Positions 1 through 8,388 of a DNA stretch of 52,853 nucleotides are shown here, in pieces. The notes below the pieces were generated by a model. The model had not been told where the DNA came from and did no database searches. It saw only the letters and a list, made by a program, of their open reading frames with translations. Position 1 is the first letter of the stretch; each line of letters opens with the position of its first letter. Position numbers and translations under genes: made by a program. Origin of the DNA: Candidatus Arcticimaribacter sp. (GTDB lineage: Bacteria > Bacteroidota > Bacteroidia > Flavobacteriales > Flavobacteriaceae). The DNA lies in assembly GCA_011526265.1 (NCBI GenBank), contig WTJN01000034.1:1-52853 (forward strand). The letters are read 5' to 3'.

Positions 1-477
1 ATCCACCTGATCCACCCGACATTGAAAATAGGCTACCATGTGTGGGTGAATGCCACGACGTTTTTGTGCACTGTTTTGGTGGACGACCGCATGGATTTGT
101 ATCGGTTGGAGGTACCCACCAAAAAAGCGACATTGCTCCAAAGACAAGTGGGGCGCAGTTTGCACCACATACCGGGCACCTCCGATTTTAGCTTCATCCA
201 TTGGAAAGACCAACAGGCAATTGTGACACGTATTGATGCAGAAATGCAGGTTCAAAACGCATTGTTCACGCTTCCTCCGGGGGTACAGGATCACGCCTGG
301 CTTCCCAATGGCGCGCTTGTCTATGGTGAGGGACAGAAATTGTATTCCGTCCAACCCAACCAACCACCTCGCGTTTTAAAGGATTTCTCCCCCAAGGAAA
401 TTCAATCCATCAGTCGGATCGCCATCAGCCCCAACGGGCAGCGCATTGCCTTGGTGGGTGAAGAAATAAAATTGTAA
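1..477 (+). CDS. TolB/PD40-type beta-propeller protein, C-terminal part (5' end outside window)
   Basis: The reading frame is open from the first base, so the gene begins upstream of the window; the TTG at 22 is only an internal codon. The visible ~158 residues have the look of WD40-like PD40 repeats, with short beta-strand blocks such as the last one around an SPNGQRIAL stretch, typical of TolB-like propellers. No membrane segment is seen in this part. Such proteins are often exported in Bacteroidota, but the N-terminus is not available to test this. It ends 48 bases before the GMC oxidoreductase and may belong to the same transcript. Function is unknown beyond the fold guess. Confidence 0.6.
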   Translation: MHLIHPTLKIGYHVWVNATTFLCTVLVDDRMDLYRLEVPTKKATLLQRQVGRSLHHIPGTSDFSFIHWKDQQAIVTRIDAEMQVQNALFTLPPGVQDHAWLPNGALVYGEGQKLYSVQPNQPPRVLKDFSPKEIQSISRIAISPNGQRIALVGEEIKL

Positions 478-525
478 TTTAGAGGAAAACGATGCCGCTC
501 CAACATCCGCAAAGAAGGAAAACCT

Positions 526-2139
526 ATGATGGAGTACGATTTTATCATCATCGGAGCAGGATCAGCCGGTTGTGTCTTGGCCAATCGCCTGTCGGCCGAC
601 CCCCACAATAAGGTGTTATTGCTTGAGGCCGGTGGCCCTGATCGCCACCCCAATATTCACATCCCAGGGGCCTATGGAAAACTTCATAAAAGCAAAGTGG
701 ATTGGGGCTTTTGGACCGAACCGCAACAGCATGTGAACAACCGTAAAATCTACCTCCCCCGCGGGAAAACCTTGGGCGGCAGCAGTTCCACCAATGCCAT
801 GGCCTATGTGCGAGGCAACCGTGCCGACTATGACGGATGGGCCGAACTGGGAAACAAGGGCTGGAACTATGATGCTGTTCTCCCCTACTTTATCCGTTCG
901 GAGAAACACCAGCAGTACGCCGAGATGGACCACGATTATCATGGGAAGGACGGCCTTCTTTCGGTAGGTTTACCCACCCCCACCGATTCGCCTCTGGTCG
1001 AGGCCTTTATTCAGGCCTGTGCCGCGGAACGCATTCCAACCACCAAAGATTATAACGGTGCCCGACAAACAGGCGCTGGCCATGTGCATTGCACCATTGA
1101 CAATGGAAAACGCGCCAGTGCAGCAGCGGCATTTTTAAAGCCCGCCCTTGCACGAAAAAACCTTATGGTACTCACCCGTGCCCAGGTGACCAAGATCAAT
1201 TTTGAAGGCAAAAAAGCCGTGGGCGTCGTCTACAATCATGGAAAACGCAGCAAAACCGCCAAAGCCGCAAAAGAAGTCATTCTTTCGGCGGGGGCGTTTC
1301 ACTCACCACAGCTACTGCAAATCTCTGGCGTTGGCCCGGCCAAGGTGTTAAAAAATGCTGGGGTTGACGTGGTGCACGAACTCAAAGGGGTGGGGAAAAA
1401 TCTACACGATCATCTGTTTTACCCCATCTGTTGTTCCGCCAAAAAACAAGTGGGCATCAACCACTACATTCCCCCGTGGGCGCAATTCAAAGCGGGACTG
1501 CAGTATTTTTTACAAAACAAAGGCGTCTTTTGCAATGGCCCCCTCGAGGGGATGGCCTTCTTCGATTTGGAACGCCAGGGCAATAGCCCCAATTTCCAGT
1601 TTCATTTTTCCCCCATGTGGATGGGGAACTCCTATGCCTACGATGCCTATGATTTAAGCACCTTCCCAAAAGAGGATGGATATACGATTCTCCCTACCCT
1701 ATTGCATCCCAAAAGTCGGGGAACGGTGCACATCCAATCGCCCAATGCAACGATGGCGCCCGTGATTCAACCAAACTTTTTATCGGAGGAGGAAGATCTT
1801 GCACAATTGGTTCACGGCGGAAAAATTGCCGTGAAAGTCATGGAACAAAGCGTTTTGAAGAAACATCAAAAAGCCAAAGCATTCCCAAAGATCTATACCA
1901 GCGAAAGTGCATTAAAAGCTCACATTAAACAAACCTTGGAAACGGTGTACCATCCTGTCGGTACCTGTAAAATGGGCCATGACCCCATGGCGGTGGTCAA
2001 CGACCAACTTCAAGTGCACGGCTTAGAGCATCTTCGTGTGGTGGATGCATCGATCATGCCCAAAATTGTATCGGGCAATACCAATGCGCCGGTCTACATG
2101 ATTGCCGAAAAAGCCGCCGATTTGATTTTGAATGCCTAA
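526..2139 (+). CDS. GMC-family FAD-dependent oxidoreductase (choline dehydrogenase-like)
   Basis: 537 residues, the usual length for a GMC flavoenzyme that oxidises an alcohol group with FAD. Residues 10-15 form the GAGSAG dinucleotide-binding loop, with the adenosine-binding glutamate near residue 34. The GMC signature with GGSSSTNAM lies at about 84-92. The C-terminal active-site pair is present: His476 in an HPVGTCKMG motif and Asn520 in SGNTNAP, 44 residues apart as in choline oxidase. The first ATG is preceded by a purine-rich GAAGGAAAA stretch. It heads a tight plus-strand gene run with an MFS transporter and a fused flavoprotein, so a catabolic substrate is likely, but it need not be choline: no betaine aldehyde dehydrogenase or Bet transporter is nearby. 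Confidence 0.92.
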   Translation: MMEYDFIIIGAGSAGCVLANRLSADPHNKVLLLEAGGPDRHPNIHIPGAYGKLHKSKVDWGFWTEPQQHVNNRKIYLPRGKTLGGSSSTNAMAYVRGNRADYDGWAELGNKGWNYDAVLPYFIRSEKHQQYAEMDHDYHGKDGLLSVGLPTPTDSPLVEAFIQACAAERIPTTKDYNGARQTGAGHVHCTIDNGKRASAAAAFLKPALARKNLMVLTRAQVTKINFEGKKAVGVVYNHGKRSKTAKAAKEVILSAGAFHSPQLLQISGVGPAKVLKNAGVDVVHELKGVGKNLHDHLFYPICCSAKKQVGINHYIPPWAQFKAGLQYFLQNKGVFCNGPLEGMAFFDLERQGNSPNFQFHFSPMWMGNSYAYDAYDLSTFPKEDGYTILPTLLHPKSRGTVHIQSPNATMAPVIQPNFLSEEEDLAQLVHGGKIAVKVMEQSVLKKHQKAKAFPKIYTSESALKAHIKQTLETVYHPVGTCKMGHDPMAVVNDQLQVHGLEHLRVVDASIMPKIVSGNTNAPVYMIAEKAADLILNA

Positions 2140-2169
2140 CTTGAGTGAGTAACCCATAATGCTATCGTT

Positions 2170-3468
2170 TTGAAAAAACAAAGCACGCCAGTGGATCTAA
2201 AAACAGCCCCTATATCGACCCCGCCGCCAGGCTTTGGACAGATCATTCTGCTCATTTTTGCGGCGGAATCTATTTTTCTATTGCCCTTTTTGTTGGCCCG
2301 AATTTTCCGCCCCACTTTCTTGGCCGTTTTTGAGATCACCAACTTTGAATTGGGAACACTCTACTCGACCTATGGTGTCGTGGCATTGCTCTCCTATTTG
2401 TATGGGGGAACATTGGCTGACCGCTATTCTCCACGAAAGCTCATGGCAACATCCTTAGTGCTCACTGCTGCTGGGGGAATCCTCATGACCCAATATCCTT
2501 CTTTGCGCCTGCTTCAAATCCTTTACGGCTTTTGGGGCTTTTCGACCATTTTTCTTTTTTGGGCAGCCATGATCAAAGCCACCAGAAAATGGGGAGGACA
2601 CCACCAACAGGGACGTGCCTTTGGCTATTTGGAGGGCGGGCGAGGTTTGGTCGCAGCATTGATTGGAGGGGTTGGTGTCTACCTCCTGGCAGCCTTCTTA
2701 CCGAATCAAGTAGAACCTCTTTCCATCGCAGAAAGGCAAGCGTCTTTCCAGTCGGTCATTTGGTTCACTACAGCGCTTGTTGCGCTTGTGGGACTCGCGG
2801 TATTTTTCTTTCTCGATGATACGGAGATGCAAGGAACACAGCATCAATCCACGGCTTGGCATCACATCAAAACAGCGGCGCAGTATAACGTTGTGTGGTA
2901 TCTCATCGTCATTGTGGTCTGCGCCTATTGCGGTTACAAGGTCACGGATATCCTTTCGCTTTATGCGGCCGAAGTGATGGGTTTTGGTGAGGTCGATGCC
3001 GCCAAGGTCAGTGCTTTTCAAATGTATTTGCGCCCGCTAGTTTGTGTGAGTGTTGGCTACCTCGCCGATCGGCAAAGCAGCAGTAAATGGATTTTTTATG
3101 GTTTTGTGGTCTTGCTTTTCAGTGCCGCAGCCTTTGCCAGCGGAAAGATTGTGGCCACATACACTCCTCTCTTCATTGGGTTGGTCGTCACCACAGGTTT
3201 CGGGGTATACAGTCTGCGCACCTTGTACTTTTCGGTCATTAAAGAAGGGAAAATTCCTTTTACAATAACAGGAACTGCCGTTGGGATGATTTCAGTTGTT
3301 GGCTACACCCCAGATATTTTTATGGGGCCCGTGATGGGCTATTTTCTCGATGAATATCCGGGAATGGTCGGGCACCAAAAGGTTTTTTTGCTGTTGGCCG
3401 CATTCGCCTTGGTGGGCAGTGTCGTCGCTTTTATTTTGAAAAAAATGGTGCATCAAAATCACGCATAG
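2170..3468 (+). CDS. MFS transporter
   Basis: 432 residues with about twelve hydrophobic helices. The loop after the second helix reads GGTLADRYSPRKL, the MFS signature between TM2 and TM3, and a second DRQSSSKW copy lies at the start of the C-terminal half. TTG at 2170 is the only plausible start: an in-frame TGA lies at 2146-2148 and no ATG exists before the first helix. It starts 30 bases after the GMC oxidoreductase stop and ends 28 bases before the fusion flavoprotein, so the three are probably cotranscribed. It is expected in the inner membrane, moving the substrate or product of the neighbouring oxidoreductases. The substrate cannot be read from the sequence. Confidence 0.9.
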   Translation: MKKQSTPVDLKTAPISTPPPGFGQIILLIFAAESIFLLPFLLARIFRPTFLAVFEITNFELGTLYSTYGVVALLSYLYGGTLADRYSPRKLMATSLVLTAAGGILMTQYPSLRLLQILYGFWGFSTIFLFWAAMIKATRKWGGHHQQGRAFGYLEGGRGLVAALIGGVGVYLLAAFLPNQVEPLSIAERQASFQSVIWFTTALVALVGLAVFFFLDDTEMQGTQHQSTAWHHIKTAAQYNVVWYLIVIVVCAYCGYKVTDILSLYAAEVMGFGEVDAAKVSAFQMYLRPLVCVSVGYLADRQSSSKWIFYGFVVLLFSAAAFASGKIVATYTPLFIGLVVTTGFGVYSLRTLYFSVIKEGKIPFTITGTAVGMISVVGYTPDIFMGPVMGYFLDEYPGMVGHQKVFLLLAAFALVGSVVAFILKKMVHQNHA

Positions 3469-3496
3469 CCACCGATATTTTTTTACCTTGAAAAAC

Positions 3497-6001
3497 ATGA
3501 ATCTATCCGCAGACTATCTCATTGTTGGCAGTGGCGCCATGGGCATGGCCTTTGCCGACATTCTTGTTGAAGAATCGGACGCTACACTCATTATTGTAGA
3601 CAAAAACGCAGCGCCGGGGGGGCACTGGAATTTTGCTTACCGATTTGTTCAGCTGCACCAACCCGCCGCCTTCTATGGTGTGAGCTCAAGAGAATTGAGC
3701 AACGGCACCACCGACCAACACGGCTTCAACGAAGGCTTTGCGAGTCTTTCCTCTCTTACCGAGATTCAACAGTATTACAAAGCAGTCATGGAAGAACAAT
3801 TCCTCCCCAGCGGACGTGTACAGTATTTCCCCCAGTGTGAATACATGGGCGAGCATCAATTCCGCTCGTTAGAAACAGGAGAAGTCTTCCAGGTTGATGT
3901 CGCAAAAAAACTGGTCAATGCGACCTATCTCAACACCTCGGTTCCCTCTACCCATACCCCCAACTTCAGTTGGAACAAAGGTACCTCCTTACGGCCCATC
4001 AATGATTTACCCGATCTGTACCAAAACCACGATCATTTCTGTATTATTGGTGGTGGAAAAACGGGCATGGACGCCATCATCTATCTTTTGCAAAACAATG
4101 TTTCTGCCAATGCAATCAGTTGGGTCATTTCCCGAGACAGCTGGGTCATTGACCGCGCAACTACCCAAAACACCGCTGACTTCTTTGTGCAGAGTATTGG
4201 GAATCAGGCGCATCAGTTTGAAGCCTTAACCGAAGCCAGCTCCATCGACGATCTTTTCCTTCGTTTGGAAGAGAAAGGGGTATTGATGCGTTTAGACAAA
4301 AACATTGTCCCAAAACAATTCCACGGCGCCACCGTGAGCAAAAAAGAATGGGCAGCGCTGCAAACGGTAGGGACAACCATTCGGAAAGGGAGAGTCAAAC
4401 GCATCAACGACAACACCCTGTTTTTTGATCAAGCCGAACACCATTGCCCGGACAACACTCTTTTTGTGGACTGTTCTGCGACGCCCATTCGCAAAGACCT
4501 AAAAAGCGTTCCTATCTTTCAAGACAAGCACATCACCCTACAAACGGTGCGCTCCTATCAGCCTGCGTTTAGTGCTGCTTTTGCAGCACACGTGGAATTG
4601 AACTATCCCAACGATAAAGAAAAAAACAAACGCACTGGGGTTGTTCCCCTACCGGATCGGGATACCGACTGGCTACGCGGACTAGCGGCCACCACCACCA
4701 ACCAATTGACGTGGAGTAGTGACAAACCCCTTCGCCAGTGGATGACCCAAAATCGATTGGATGGATTCAGCCACTTGGTGCGAGGAATCGCCAAAGACGA
4801 TCTTCCAAAGCAAAAAATCATACAGCGACTAAAAACCAATGGCCTTCCGGCCATGATGAAACTGCAACAATTTATTCAAGTACTCGACCAAATGGAACAA
4901 AAAAAAGTCAACAACCCACTCTTTCAAGTGGAAAAGAAACTCTTCTTCAAACACGAGTTGGTAGCCTCCCCTGCTTTGAAAGGAACCACAGGCGAAGGGC
5001 AAATTCTAGTAAAAATTGATCGATTTGCCTATACGGCCAACAACATTACTTATGCCGCCACCGGCGATGTCATTCGCTATTGGGAATTTTTCCCGGCTTT
5101 GGGGGACCGAAAAGACCTAATGGGTGTTATTCCCGTTTGGGGATTTGCCGATGTCGTTGAATCCAATTGTGAAGATGTTCCCGTTGGCGATCGCATCTAT
5201 GGATATTTCCCACCGACCGCTTTCTTGATGATGCACCCACAGAAAGTGCAAAAAGAACGTTTTTTTGAGGGCGCACCCCACCGTCAATCCTTGCCCATGG
5301 GATATAATCTGTATCGACGTGTCAACAACGAAGCCCAGTACAATCCTCGTTACGACAACGATCGTGCTTTGCTTTTTCCGCTATTCCTAACGTCCTTTTG
5401 CCTTTGGGACAGTCTTCAAGAGCAAGATTGGTTTGGTGCGGCACAGGTCTTGGTATTAAGCGCCTCGAGCAAAACCAGTATCGGGCTAGGCTATGCGCTT
5501 CAACGCGACCCCTCGGCACCCAAGTCTCTGGGCGTGACCTCCGAAAAAAATCAATCCGCCACGCAAAGCCTGGGCATTTGGGATGAAGTGATCACTTATG
5601 ACCAAATCGAGCAATTGGATGCCACCGTCCCTACGGTGATTGTGGACATGTCGGGAAACAATGCAGTGCTTCAGTTGCTGCATCAGCATTTTGGCGATCA
5701 AATGAAGTTTACCCTCAAGGTGGGGCTCACCCACTGGTCCAAAGCCAATCCAAATGTGGGGACCAACAACCAGCGAAGTAAATTTTTCTTCGCTCCGGCA
5801 CACATCGAAAAAAGGTTCAAGGAATGGGGACCTGCTCGTTTTGACGAAAAAGTAAATGGCTTTTTCATGGAAACCGTGCAAAAAACAAAAGACTGGCTGG
5901 AGTACAACGAAATGGAAGGCCTAGAGGCCTTGGCCAAAGTGCACCCCGAAGTGTGCAATGGAACACGTTCCCCCAAAGAAGGCATCATCATAAAACTGTA
6001 A
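3497..6001 (+). CDS. FAD/NAD(P)-binding oxidoreductase fused to a DUF2855 domain
   Basis: 834 residues from ATG 3497 (a TTG three codons upstream is the alternative). The N-terminal ~470 residues resemble flavin-containing monooxygenase-like proteins: GSGAMG at 11-16, a GGHWN motif near 43, an LHQPxxFYG segment near 53-61, and a second Rossmann loop GGGKTG at 185-190. From about residue 476 a new domain starts that resembles DUF2855, a family related to medium-chain dehydrogenases; it includes a VIPVWGFADV stretch and a later LVLSASSKTSIGLGYAL stretch resembling a nucleotide-binding fold. I recall the two parts mainly as separate proteins. The next gene starts 2 bases downstream. The reaction is unknown; coupled oxygenation and ketone or enone chemistry is only a guess. 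Confidence 0.82.
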   Translation: MNLSADYLIVGSGAMGMAFADILVEESDATLIIVDKNAAPGGHWNFAYRFVQLHQPAAFYGVSSRELSNGTTDQHGFNEGFASLSSLTEIQQYYKAVMEEQFLPSGRVQYFPQCEYMGEHQFRSLETGEVFQVDVAKKLVNATYLNTSVPSTHTPNFSWNKGTSLRPINDLPDLYQNHDHFCIIGGGKTGMDAIIYLLQNNVSANAISWVISRDSWVIDRATTQNTADFFVQSIGNQAHQFEALTEASSIDDLFLRLEEKGVLMRLDKNIVPKQFHGATVSKKEWAALQTVGTTIRKGRVKRINDNTLFFDQAEHHCPDNTLFVDCSATPIRKDLKSVPIFQDKHITLQTVRSYQPAFSAAFAAHVELNYPNDKEKNKRTGVVPLPDRDTDWLRGLAATTTNQLTWSSDKPLRQWMTQNRLDGFSHLVRGIAKDDLPKQKIIQRLKTNGLPAMMKLQQFIQVLDQMEQKKVNNPLFQVEKKLFFKHELVASPALKGTTGEGQILVKIDRFAYTANNITYAATGDVIRYWEFFPALGDRKDLMGVIPVWGFADVVESNCEDVPVGDRIYGYFPPTAFLMMHPQKVQKERFFEGAPHRQSLPMGYNLYRRVNNEAQYNPRYDNDRALLFPLFLTSFCLWDSLQEQDWFGAAQVLVLSASSKTSIGLGYALQRDPSAPKSLGVTSEKNQSATQSLGIWDEVITYDQIEQLDATVPTVIVDMSGNNAVLQLLHQHFGDQMKFTLKVGLTHWSKANPNVGTNNQRSKFFFAPAHIEKRFKEWGPARFDEKVNGFFMETVQKTKDWLEYNEMEGLEALAKVHPEVCNGTRSPKEGIIIKL

Positions 6002-6003
6002 GC

Positions 6004-6465
6004 ATGTATCAATTGGCCCAAATCAATATTGCAAAAATGAAAGGGGAAGATATCAATGCCCCCATCATGAAAGACTTTGTTGAGAACATTGACCGCATCA
6101 ACCAATTGGCCGAAGCAAGCCCAGGCTTTGTATGGCGATTAAAGGACGAAGGAGACAACGCCTTGTCTATCAATCCTTTTCCAGATAATAGCCTGCTGAT
6201 CAACGTTTCAGTTTGGACGGATGTAGAGCATTTGAAACAGTACGTCTACCAAAGTATGCATGCCGAAATCATGCAGCGCAAACGGGAGTGGTTTCATCAC
6301 ATTAAAGGCTTTTACTATGCTTTATGGTGGATAAAAACTGGCGAGTATCCCAGTGCAGAAAAAGCGGCAAAGAAGTTATCACAATTGCAAGCCAAAGGTC
6401 CCAATCAGGAGGTGTTTACTTTCAATACCGCCTACCCTCCACCACCAAACACAGCGAACTTATGA
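6004..6465 (+). CDS. DUF3291 protein (ABM/EthD-like ferredoxin fold)
   Basis: 153 residues from ATG 6004, two bases after the stop of the fusion flavoprotein; the open frame extends upstream into that gene but the ATG spacing fits an operon. The protein opens with YQLAQINIAKMKG and contains FVWRLKDEG and SVWTDVEHLKQYVY, all typical of DUF3291, a relative of antibiotic-biosynthesis monooxygenase-like dimeric alpha/beta barrels. The conserved W-x-x-x-L-x-x-Y pattern near residue 76 supports this. It probably acts in the cytosol with the flavoproteins upstream. Members of this family have no well-defined reaction, so the assignment is to family only. Confidence 0.82.
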   Translation: MYQLAQINIAKMKGEDINAPIMKDFVENIDRINQLAEASPGFVWRLKDEGDNALSINPFPDNSLLINVSVWTDVEHLKQYVYQSMHAEIMQRKREWFHHIKGFYYALWWIKTGEYPSAEKAAKKLSQLQAKGPNQEVFTFNTAYPPPPNTANL

Positions 6466-6707
6466 TGAAAATGATGAAAATAGGAGGAATTGCAGGATGC
6501 GCCTTGGGTTTTGCGTGTGGTTATCTCTATGGGGTCGGTGGATTTGTCTTCGATATTTTTCATACAGGGATCAACCGTGGCAGCTGGCTCGCGCTGAATG
6601 CACTGTGGGGAATGCCGCTTCTCTTTACGGGGATAGGAAGCACCTTGGGTTTGTTTGTTGGTTTGCTGCTCTACTTGAGCAAAAAACTTTCAACGGCCAA
6701 GCGGTAA
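6462..6707 (+). CDS. Small two-helix membrane protein
   Basis: 81 residues starting at ATG 6462, overlapping the DUF3291 stop by four bases (ATGA), which implies coupled translation and fixes the start. Two hydrophobic helices, roughly residues 7-25 and 43-73, the second glycine-rich, are separated by a short loop; the C-terminus is basic. It has no family I recognise. It is the last gene of the redox run, and its 3' end overlaps the convergent aroQ by 37 bases. A role as a membrane partner of the operon's MFS transporter is speculation. Confidence 0.65.
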   Translation: MMKMMKIGGIAGCALGFACGYLYGVGGFVFDIFHTGINRGSWLALNALWGMPLLFTGIGSTLGLFVGLLLYLSKKLSTAKR

Positions 6708-7090
6708 ACGTCCAGCCCAAACCCCACTATTATCCCCTTGACATGCGGAGTAATGTAGGACGTATGGCGGAAATCCTCACGAGCAAATGTGTTTGAAATG
6801 TGTACTTCAATCACGCTGGTATCAATGGCTTTGATGGCATCGCCAATTCCGACAGAGGTGTGGGTGTAGGCCGCAGCATTGAGAATGATCCCATCCGAGG
6901 AAAAGCCAACATTATGCAAAGCATCGATGATCTCTCCCTCAACGTTGGATTGAAAGTAGTCGAATTCTACCGCTGGAAAACGATTTTTGAGCGTATCGAA
7001 ATAATCAAGAAAGCTTTGTGCCCCATAAATCCCCGGCTCGCGTTGGCCGAGTAAATTCAAATTAGGCCCATTGATAATACTGATTTTCAT
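6671..7090 (-). CDS. aroQ: Type II 3-dehydroquinate dehydratase
   Basis: Third step of the shikimate pathway: dehydration of 3-dehydroquinate to 3-dehydroshikimate. 139 residues, the normal size for the small dodecameric type II enzyme. The N-terminus has NGPNLNLLGQREP followed by catalytic Tyr22 in IYG, with the loop arginine at 17. NAAAYTHTSVG at 71-81 and catalytic His97 in EVHISN complete the active site. The gene runs convergent to the redox operon and divergent from the DUF1330 gene. In many flavobacteria I recall aroQ next to xerD; here two genes lie between them. A short imperfect palindrome, GGGTTAAAAATACCC, sits right before the start (7090-7104). Confidence 0.96.
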   Translation of the reverse strand: MKISIINGPNLNLLGQREPGIYGAQSFLDYFDTLKNRFPAVEFDYFQSNVEGEIIDALHNVGFSSDGIILNAAAYTHTSVGIGDAIKAIDTSVIEVHISNTFAREDFRHTSYITPHVKGIIVGFGLDVYRLAVESFLLK

Positions 7091-7169
7091 GGGTTAAAAA
7101 TACCCTAATTTTTTGAAAAATGTGGGGTAGACTCCTCTATCAAATGATTATCTTCACTAAAAAAAGAAG

Positions 7170-7484
7170 ATGAGCCAAGCTGTATATTCATTTGGACGCA
7201 TGAAAATCAAAGACTATGAGCAGTACTTGAAAACCTATGGCGTTCCCTTTTTGCCCATACTAACCAAATATGGTGGAAAGTTATTGGCGGCGACAAAGAA
7301 CGGTCGGGTAATCGAAGGGACAGAAGAGGGCAACTGGACGGTGCTAATCGCATTTCCCGATGGGAAATCAGCGGCCACATTTTATCAATCGCCAGAATAC
7401 GCTCCCTTAAAAAAACTCCGATTGGAAACCCTGACCGACAGTGCCCTGGCCATTACCTTCCCCGCAGAAATACCCACTGAATGA
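7170..7484 (+). CDS. DUF1330 family protein
   Basis: 104 residues. The pattern YSFGRMKIKDYEQYLKTYG near the start and the later TFYQSPEYAPLKKLR are characteristic of DUF1330, small dimeric ferredoxin-like proteins related to the ABM fold. The start ATG has a purine-rich AAAAAAAGAAG tract directly upstream. The stop overlaps the next gene's ATG by four bases, so it is translationally coupled to the secreted metallo-hydrolase. The biochemical role of the family is not established. Confidence 0.85.
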   Translation: MSQAVYSFGRMKIKDYEQYLKTYGVPFLPILTKYGGKLLAATKNGRVIEGTEEGNWTVLIAFPDGKSAATFYQSPEYAPLKKLRLETLTDSALAITFPAEIPTE

Positions 7485-8386
7485 GGACGTTACTCTCCTT
7501 TTTGCTTTGGGGTTCGATGTTTTTTGTGCAGGCCCAAGAAGTGACACTCACCGTTTTGGGCATTGCGCAAGACGCAGGGGCGCCTCAAATGAATTGTACA
7601 AAAAAATGCTGTGAGAATCGATGGGGTGAAAAAGCAGTACCAGTCGTCGCTCTCGGCGTGGCCGATACAGACACCAATCGGTTTTTTTTGTTTGAAGCTA
7701 CCCCGGATCTTCCCGAACAACACCACTTCATGCAGCAAGCATACCCTCTTCAAACACTGGGTGGAATTTTTCTTACTCATGCGCACATTGGTCACTACAG
7801 CGGCTTGATGTATTTGGGAAAAGAAGCCATGGGCGCCAAGAAAGTCACCGTATACGCAATGCCTCGCATGCGTAATTTCCTCAACAACAACGCACCTTGG
7901 GATCAATTGATCACCGAAAGCAATATCCGCATTCACCCACTCACAGATGGGAAAAGGGTCGATATCTCTCGCCAACTGAAGGTGACACCCTTGCAGGTGC
8001 CCCACCGAGATGAATATTCTGAAACGGTTGGCTATGTGATCGAAGGGCCCACCAAAAAAGCACTCTTTATTCCAGACATCGACAAATGGGAACGTTGGGA
8101 AACAGCCATTGAAACCGTGTTGAGCACGGTTGATTATGCCTTTTTAGATGCAACTTTCTTTGATGGAACTGAACTCCCCAACCGTGATATGGCCGCCATC
8201 CCCCACCCTTTTGTACTTGAAAGCATGGACCGATGGAAAGATTTACCGCTTGCAGAAAAATCTAAAATTTTTCTCATCCATTTCAACCACACCAATGCAC
8301 TACTGCAACCTAACAGCCCTGCTGTTGAGCGCGTCAAAAAAGCAGGCCTTCAAATTGCAAAAGTAGGACAACAATTCCAGCTCTAA
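7481..8386 (+). CDS. Secreted PqqB-like metallo-beta-lactamase-fold hydrolase
   Basis: 301 residues with a signal peptide of about 18 residues ending in VQAQ, so it is predicted to be exported. The mature protein begins VTLTVLGIAQDAGAPQ, as in PqqB-like proteins. A Cys39/Cys43/Cys44 cluster resembles the structural zinc knuckle of PqqB. The metal-site signature of the MBL fold is present as HAHIGH (His100, His102, His105), closer to a canonical HxHxxH than PqqB itself. A second-half histidine lies in PHRDEYSETVGY. No other pqq genes are in the window, so a role in PQQ synthesis is unlikely; it is more likely a periplasmic hydrolase of unknown substrate. It ends two bases before xerD. Confidence 0.85.
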   Translation: MRTLLSFLLWGSMFFVQAQEVTLTVLGIAQDAGAPQMNCTKKCCENRWGEKAVPVVALGVADTDTNRFFLFEATPDLPEQHHFMQQAYPLQTLGGIFLTHAHIGHYSGLMYLGKEAMGAKKVTVYAMPRMRNFLNNNAPWDQLITESNIRIHPLTDGKRVDISRQLKVTPLQVPHRDEYSETVGYVIEGPTKKALFIPDIDKWERWETAIETVLSTVDYAFLDATFFDGTELPNRDMAAIPHPFVLESMDRWKDLPLAEKSKIFLIHFNHTNALLQPNSPAVERVKKAGLQIAKVGQQFQL

Positions 8387-8388
8387 TT

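Noticed and set aside
526-2139. Choline dehydrogenase (betA) as a specific name
   Set aside because: The GMC fold and active-site residues are present, but no betaine aldehyde dehydrogenase, Bet transporter or regulator is adjacent, so the substrate cannot be named.
7090-7104. GGGTTAAAAATACCC palindrome at the aroQ start as an operator
   Set aside because: The symmetry is imperfect and short, there is one copy, and no regulator gene is near.
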